This document shows positions 58,901 to 64,000 of a stretch of DNA of 64,000 nucleotides, in pieces. Source of the DNA: Tomocerus qinae (taxonomy: Eukaryota > Arthropoda > Collembola > Entomobryomorpha > Tomoceridae); assembly GCA_020055645.1 (NCBI GenBank), contig CM034546.1, forward strand, positions 91,822,001-91,886,000, written 5' to 3'. The translations under genes and the position numbers were made by a program. The notes beneath the pieces were generated by a model. That model searched no databases. It worked only from the letters and a program-made list of their open reading frames with translations, and was not told the DNA's origin. Position 1 is the stretch's first letter; each line of letters opens with the position of its first letter.

Positions 58901-61900
58901 TACTTGGTTATTCTGACTTAGTGTTAAAAGATTATGGATGAAAGTAGGATATTATATTTATTATACGTTCGCCTCTCGGGTCCATTATCTTTTCTCTTCT
59001 CCAATGAAGTGAAGTGTTTCTGACGTTTACTTTACAGTTTACACTATATCCCTAGCTCTGTGGTGCAATTTCGAGGTTTTGTATTGTTGCAGCATCTTCT
59101 CTTGCATCTCTTAGTTATAGTGTACACCTTTACATTGAACATTCGTCTTTCTTGAATCGAAAAGAAGGAAATAAAACTTGACTGCTCTCAGTGTTGTGTT
59201 TTGTACTTACGTGAAGATAGACTTAAAAAGATGGGAAGACTTTGGTGTTACCTTTGTATACTTTGCTATGGATTGAATTGGAGTGTAAGTTGGCTCTGTC
59301 TGCAAAGCCATTTCCCTAAGTAATGAATTGTAGGATTGTATATCCCATTATCAACCAGTCAGCTCACTCACAATTAGAAAAGTACAGAGAGAGAAGAGGG
59401 TAGATGACCCGCCTTGCCTTAATTCATAGGTACCTACTCTAGGAACATACTTATTTCCTTAGTCAACAGATCATGATTGTAGTATACCCGCATTGTTGCT
59501 TATTTAGTGAGCAGTCGAGCCAAGAGAGAAGTGTGTGTTTCTCTGTAGCACTACTATAGGAATCTAAAAGTCATCTTCCTACTCAGGATGCCGACTTTAC
59601 CACAAAAGGACTTAAATACGCGGACGTGTGCATCTTCTGTTTTCTATAGACATTATAGATACAGAAGGTGACCGAGATTAATTTCTTCCATTAGCTGTTG
59701 AGAGTAGGTGAGAAGTCAGCGGGAATTTGACAGTGGGCAGTTTACACTTGGCACTACAGTATAACGTAACACTATTTATTTATCTAGTAGGTTGGCAGAG
59801 GCACAAATTATCAGATTTTCATTACAGGCAGATAAATGTTTTTCGTAGGAAGGAGTATCACATTAGTTATACTTATCAATTGCAGACCGTTTCGAATTGG
59901 AGTTCATACATATAAAGCCCTCCATGACTGCAGTCAGTGTAACGTTAGGCTTCTCATTATACATTTGCATAATGATGAATAATTACTCTTCTCACAACTA
60001 TCAACATCAATTTATATTTTCTGCTCATATGCACACTACTTGTATTTAGTTAGTTAAGCCTTTTCTAAACTTCCACTACCAGCTGGGCTTGCTATCGTTA
60101 AGAAAAACAATTAGATTTGCTTGTACATCCATTTTACATGCAATCGTGAATTAAAAGGCCTCTGTAGAACAGTTAAATAAATGTACAGGTGACAGAGCTC
60201 CGCTGCTGTGCGTGCCGTGTAGGTGAAATCAGAAAAAGAGTAATGGCTCAGTTGCATTATGCAGAACATAGAAAGGAAAATAATATTCACATAAATCAAT
60301 ACACGATTTAGATTTCTAAGATTCTCTGTGTTTCTGTGTCTCTCTTTGTGCAGAATCTTAATTCAGAGATTTATTTTCCTTCTCCACTATCGATAACATC
60401 TATTTAATAGTATGACTAAGTCTTGCTTGTAGGTGTAGTGAAGCATGTAACTATGTAAATCAATGAATAATGAAACAGAGAGAATGTAAGTATATGTAAT
60501 TTGTTAAAAGCACGTATGAAATGTTCTCATATTGATTATGATTGCTTTGCTGACATGATCGACGATGACATTACGTGCATTATCACAAAACAAATGCATG
60601 CACACATCTCTGTTGGCAGAAGACTGCTTTTGTGAGTGTAGAGATTTAGATTTAAGAGTGACTGACATGACATGACAGGAAAATTCAGGTTTGACTTTTG
60701 GTTGGGTGATCTCGTCTGGTCTCTTCTGATCGTGCATCCACTCACGGGCCATCCGGCTAAACAAGCAGGCCGACGTGATTTTGTCCATACAGGAATTATC
60801 ATCAAGTCAAACTCAACACACACAGCAATGATAAATAATAAGACCCACTGAATGCACTTTTGGCTCTGTTCTAATGAACATGATGTATCGAGTAGTCTTT
60901 TATATATATCTGCATTGACTGCGAAGAACAATCACATCTCTTTCTCTTTTCCTGATAGCAAGGTTTGGAGAATGAAGTCCATTTTGTTAAGCAAATATTG
61001 TGTGCAGAGGGGTATTATCTTTTATTCCTTTAATCTCATGTTGTTCTACACTTCACTTCGTGAAGTAAATGGTGTTTACCTTCATGTGATAAGAAGTAGA
61101 GTTAAAAAGTGGGACCGTAGTAACATTACTTTTCAGTGGATGTAATTATTGGAGAGGAGATAGTGGAATACCAAAAAGTATTGTAAGTGCAAGGGAAGAC
61201 GAAGTCAACAGTCAAGTAATACACAATAGTAAGAAAGGACACGACTATAGATCATCTTCTTCTCTGAGTCTTCTGCCTTTTCATCAGTCGCCCATTCCGA
61301 TGTCTTCCAGTTCCATGCAGAGCTCCTCTTTTGTTTCTTTAATGTGATGTTTCCTTTCGGCTTGCTTTCTTTTGAGAGATTAGATGGATTGAGTTGAGAC
61401 CAACCTGACGAGTGTATTTTGTTGTCTTCGCTCATTCTTTAGTGTCTCATGTATCATGTGTCTTACTGCAAGGACACTTAAATTCCTATTCTTTGACGTT
61501 CCCGAAGGCGTAAGCACGTTTTTCTTTACTGCATTTCACTGTTTGTGCGTCGCCTACTTCGAATGGGATGGTTGTATAGTTATGTTGTGTAAGCTCTTGT
61601 TACATTACCAACTTTTACAAAATAATGCCGCAGACAGTGCTGTTCGTCTGTAGTACAATATCATTTCATGTTAATTTAGTTTTTTCTTCAACTTTATTTA
61701 TATGAATGTACTTGCCATGTAGCTTAAGAGAACATGGATAAAACAAGCTATAAGAAACGCTCTGCTGTATGGAGCACAACAAAATTAAATAATGCACAAA
61801 ATAGATGAAAGGATATAGCCAGACGATAATGTGCAATAATGGACAAAGTACAAGCCAACACAAGATAATAGTAATGGATTTAACAAGAATTGAGTATAGA

Positions 61901-63392
61901 CACTTGCAGACTTATTATAGTGGATGTACAGACAGACAGAAAGATACTAACACAACTCACTCGAAAGCGTGGGAACATTGACTAGGTTAGGTATGGCTAC
62001 ATTTGGTGTTTAATGATTTCATTAAGCAAGATCTGTCTTAAAGTCGTCGTTCCTTATTCTTGTTAACGTTTTCTGAGAGGAGTTGATGATTACAAAACTA
62101 CAAGACATAATTTATCCGCACTAACCGATAAAATTCAAAGTTTCCCATTCCACTATATAATTATCACAAAGCTTAACCATTATACTATTATGCATAATAC
62201 TTGGGTTACATACTCTAGTTCATGAATGCAAACCTAAACTACATTAAAAAGAGTAGGTAATGATCTAAGATAAAGTCCTGTTTTCATTTCTTCCTGTTTT
62301 GGTTCGGTCGGTTGGGTGAGACGATAGTCTATGAATCACTCTGATGATCCCCATGTCAAATTAAACTAATAATTAATGGGCTCGTTTTCCTCCCAAAAAC
62401 ACGTTTCCTCTATCCAGATGGTGTCATGTCATCACATTTTCCTATGTTGGGGCTCATTATGTTTCATTGGTTTATTGGTCGAGTCTTTACGTGATTAGCT
62501 AATGCTTATAAAACTGGATAAGAAGTTTGCGTGGCCAGCGTGAAGACTTTATTTGCATAAATAAATGCTTAAACAAATTATTGGTATTGGCTTAGTTGAG
62601 ATCAAAGATCTGTGAAGGGTTAAAGGCTATTTCATCATCCTCTTACATATTAAGCGATCAATATTGTAAAATCAATACACCTTGTTTGGTTTTCAAAATG
62701 CCTACATCTGAGGATTGGAGAAAAGTCAACCAATATCAACTTGATTATGTTTATGTAACACCGTCAATACTGGTTATAAAGCTTATTTAGGTTTTTATGA
62801 GAACAACAAACACATTTTATTACACATATACAGTTTCTGTTGGCTGATGTTAAGTTTGAAGGCATTATTTGTTAACAAGCTTGTAATAAATTCTTTCTAG
62901 CTTAATTGTACGAAAATAGTTTATGAGTGTTGTAATAAATGCTACATTGTATTTTGCTAACAAGTACAGATAGATATGCTAATCCTAATCTCCAATATAA
63001 AAGAAGTTGTTCTTATACATAAGTACACGAAAATAGCTCAGATACTCACGCCTACAGAATTGGGTAGTTAGTAAATCTAGCAAAGATAGTGTTATACAAA
63101 GGAATGAACATCATAATGTGCTAACTATAGTGGACTTGAGTAAGTTAAAATTGTTACGAGACAAGTGAAAGTTTTCGTTTAATTTTTCTGGGCTTCGTAG
63201 GCAAGGCACGGCTTGGCATGGTGTCCTGTGATTTCATTTGTTCACCTGTCAATCAATTCTGAGCTTGGAGGATTTCTGTACAGCTCTCAGTGTGCAGTGC
63301 TCTCAAATATCCGGTGATGTCCATTTAAACCAAGGAATAGAGAATATCTAAATGTATGACTTGGGTAGGTACTATATGTTAAGAAGACAATT
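55953..63392. other. About 7.4 kb with no gene detected
   Basis: AT-rich unique sequence. 56040-56280 contains two diverged copies of a segment with ACTATTGT.CTTACTTTAATTC and CATCGTGCTG.GCACCAATGCT about 130 bp apart. A TATAAA at 59911 followed 25 bases later by TCAGTG (A at 59936) looks like a core promoter but is followed only by an 18-codon ORF. Other ORFs, up to 131 codons on the minus strand, lack motifs and splice support. Confidence 0.45.
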
Positions 63393-63671
63393 ATGAAACT
63401 TATGCACTTATTGATACTTGGCTATTTACATTCTCAACTGCCCCTTGCCCATCCTTATAGATGTCTACTTAACAAAAGATTGAAAAGCTGTCGAAACGAG
63501 AAGAAAGTGAGCTGTGAACAGAGAGGATTAAACACTAAATGTTTGGATGTAGAACACGATTTTAATAACTATTTCGTACAGGTAGATAGTCAATGCTTTC
63601 GACTCGTTTCCTTTCCATTGTGTCGAAATCTAAACACAATCGGGTGGGCAGGGAAGGTTCTAATTATATAA
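63393..63671 (+). CDS. Possible small cysteine-rich secreted protein
   Basis: 92 codons from an ATG. The N-terminus MKLMHLLILGYLHSQLPLAH is signal-peptide-like. The rest has six cysteines spaced C-x8-C-x7-C-x8-C-x17-C-x8-C, consistent with three disulphides. No toxin, hormone or antimicrobial family is recognised from this spacing. It may be a single-exon gene, an exon of a longer gene or a chance ORF; the absence of a clear promoter or polyadenylation signal keeps confidence low. Confidence 0.25.
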   Translation: MKLMHLLILGYLHSQLPLAHPYRCLLNKRLKSCRNEKKVSCEQRGLNTKCLDVEHDFNNYFVQVDSQCFRLVSFPLCRNLNTIGWAGKVLII

Positions 63672-64000
63672 TCCCATCTGCTGCTCAAGTATTGAGGTAG
63701 GTACTTTTATTGAATGCGGCATTGTGGTGCAATATGTACAGTTAACATCCCAGCAGTCAAAATAGTCATTAAATAATCTAGTGCTCTACAAGAATGTGTT
63801 GAGAGTGAATTCGCATGAACGCATTTAAATGTTATGTTAAATGAATCTGAAATCCGGAAATTAAAATCACTGGTCAAGGAAGAGCTGAAAGAAAGATGTC
63901 AAATTGACTTGAGAAGAGTTGCTTCCAAAATATAAACTAATAAGGAAGCAAGAAATAATGCTATTGTCCTCCATTTTAAAGCTTGGATTCAATGGAATTG

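Overview
The window is animal nuclear DNA, most likely from an arthropod and plausibly a crustacean. It has GT-AG introns, AATAAA polyadenylation signals, a textbook metazoan alpha-tubulin gene, a seven-helix gustatory-receptor-type gene with three phase-0 introns near its 3' end, and many small DNA transposons. I cannot name the species.

Layout. 1-10.4 kb is a gene-free repeat graveyard: nested fold-back elements, a 27-bp minisatellite split by a TA-targeted palindromic element, a dead Tc1/mariner-type transposon, and several hAT-like MITEs with intact 8-bp target duplications. 10.7-17.5 kb is one alpha-tubulin gene of four coding exons and 450 codons, its first coding exon supplying only the ATG. 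18.1-21.6 kb is a four-exon gustatory receptor-like gene of 435 codons whose second intron holds a MITE and a 36-bp satellite. 21.6-38 kb has no gene I can support, only a fold-back element at 27.6-28.3 kb and an AAG-rich repeat at 38 kb. 39.2-55.5 kb is a Polinton/Maverick (adintovirus-like) element. 56-64 kb is again without a convincing gene, apart from one weak cysteine-rich secreted-type ORF at 63.4 kb.

The Polinton is the most interesting object. Its rightward genes are integrase, two small ORFs, a penton-type minor capsid protein, a basic core-like peptide, a double-jelly-roll major capsid protein, an adenain-type protease, a protein-primed family B DNA polymerase, a packaging ATPase and two small ORFs recurrent in such elements. 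They are packed with gaps of a few bases or short overlaps. A single break, with AATAAA followed at once by TATAAAA, may separate a capsid module from a replication/packaging module. The major capsid gene (twice), the protease and the polymerase carry frame disruptions, so this copy is either recently dead or has assembly errors there.

Leftward from a 50-bp divergent start region run five more genes. Two are consecutive BIR-RING proteins (inhibitor-of-apoptosis type); the other three are unrecognised, and the last two contain introns. Their stop and start codons overlap or nearly touch at every junction (TAATG, TAGgATG, TAATG, ATGA), which suggests coupled translation from one transcript. At the right end a five-exon leftward gene encodes a 251-residue protein with an N-terminal RxLF motif, acidic and basic stretches, eight SP/TP sites in one exon and a C-terminal coiled coil. 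I read the element as a virus-like transposon carrying its own anti-apoptotic and possibly cell-cycle-directed accessory genes. Terminal inverted repeats could not be recognised by eye.
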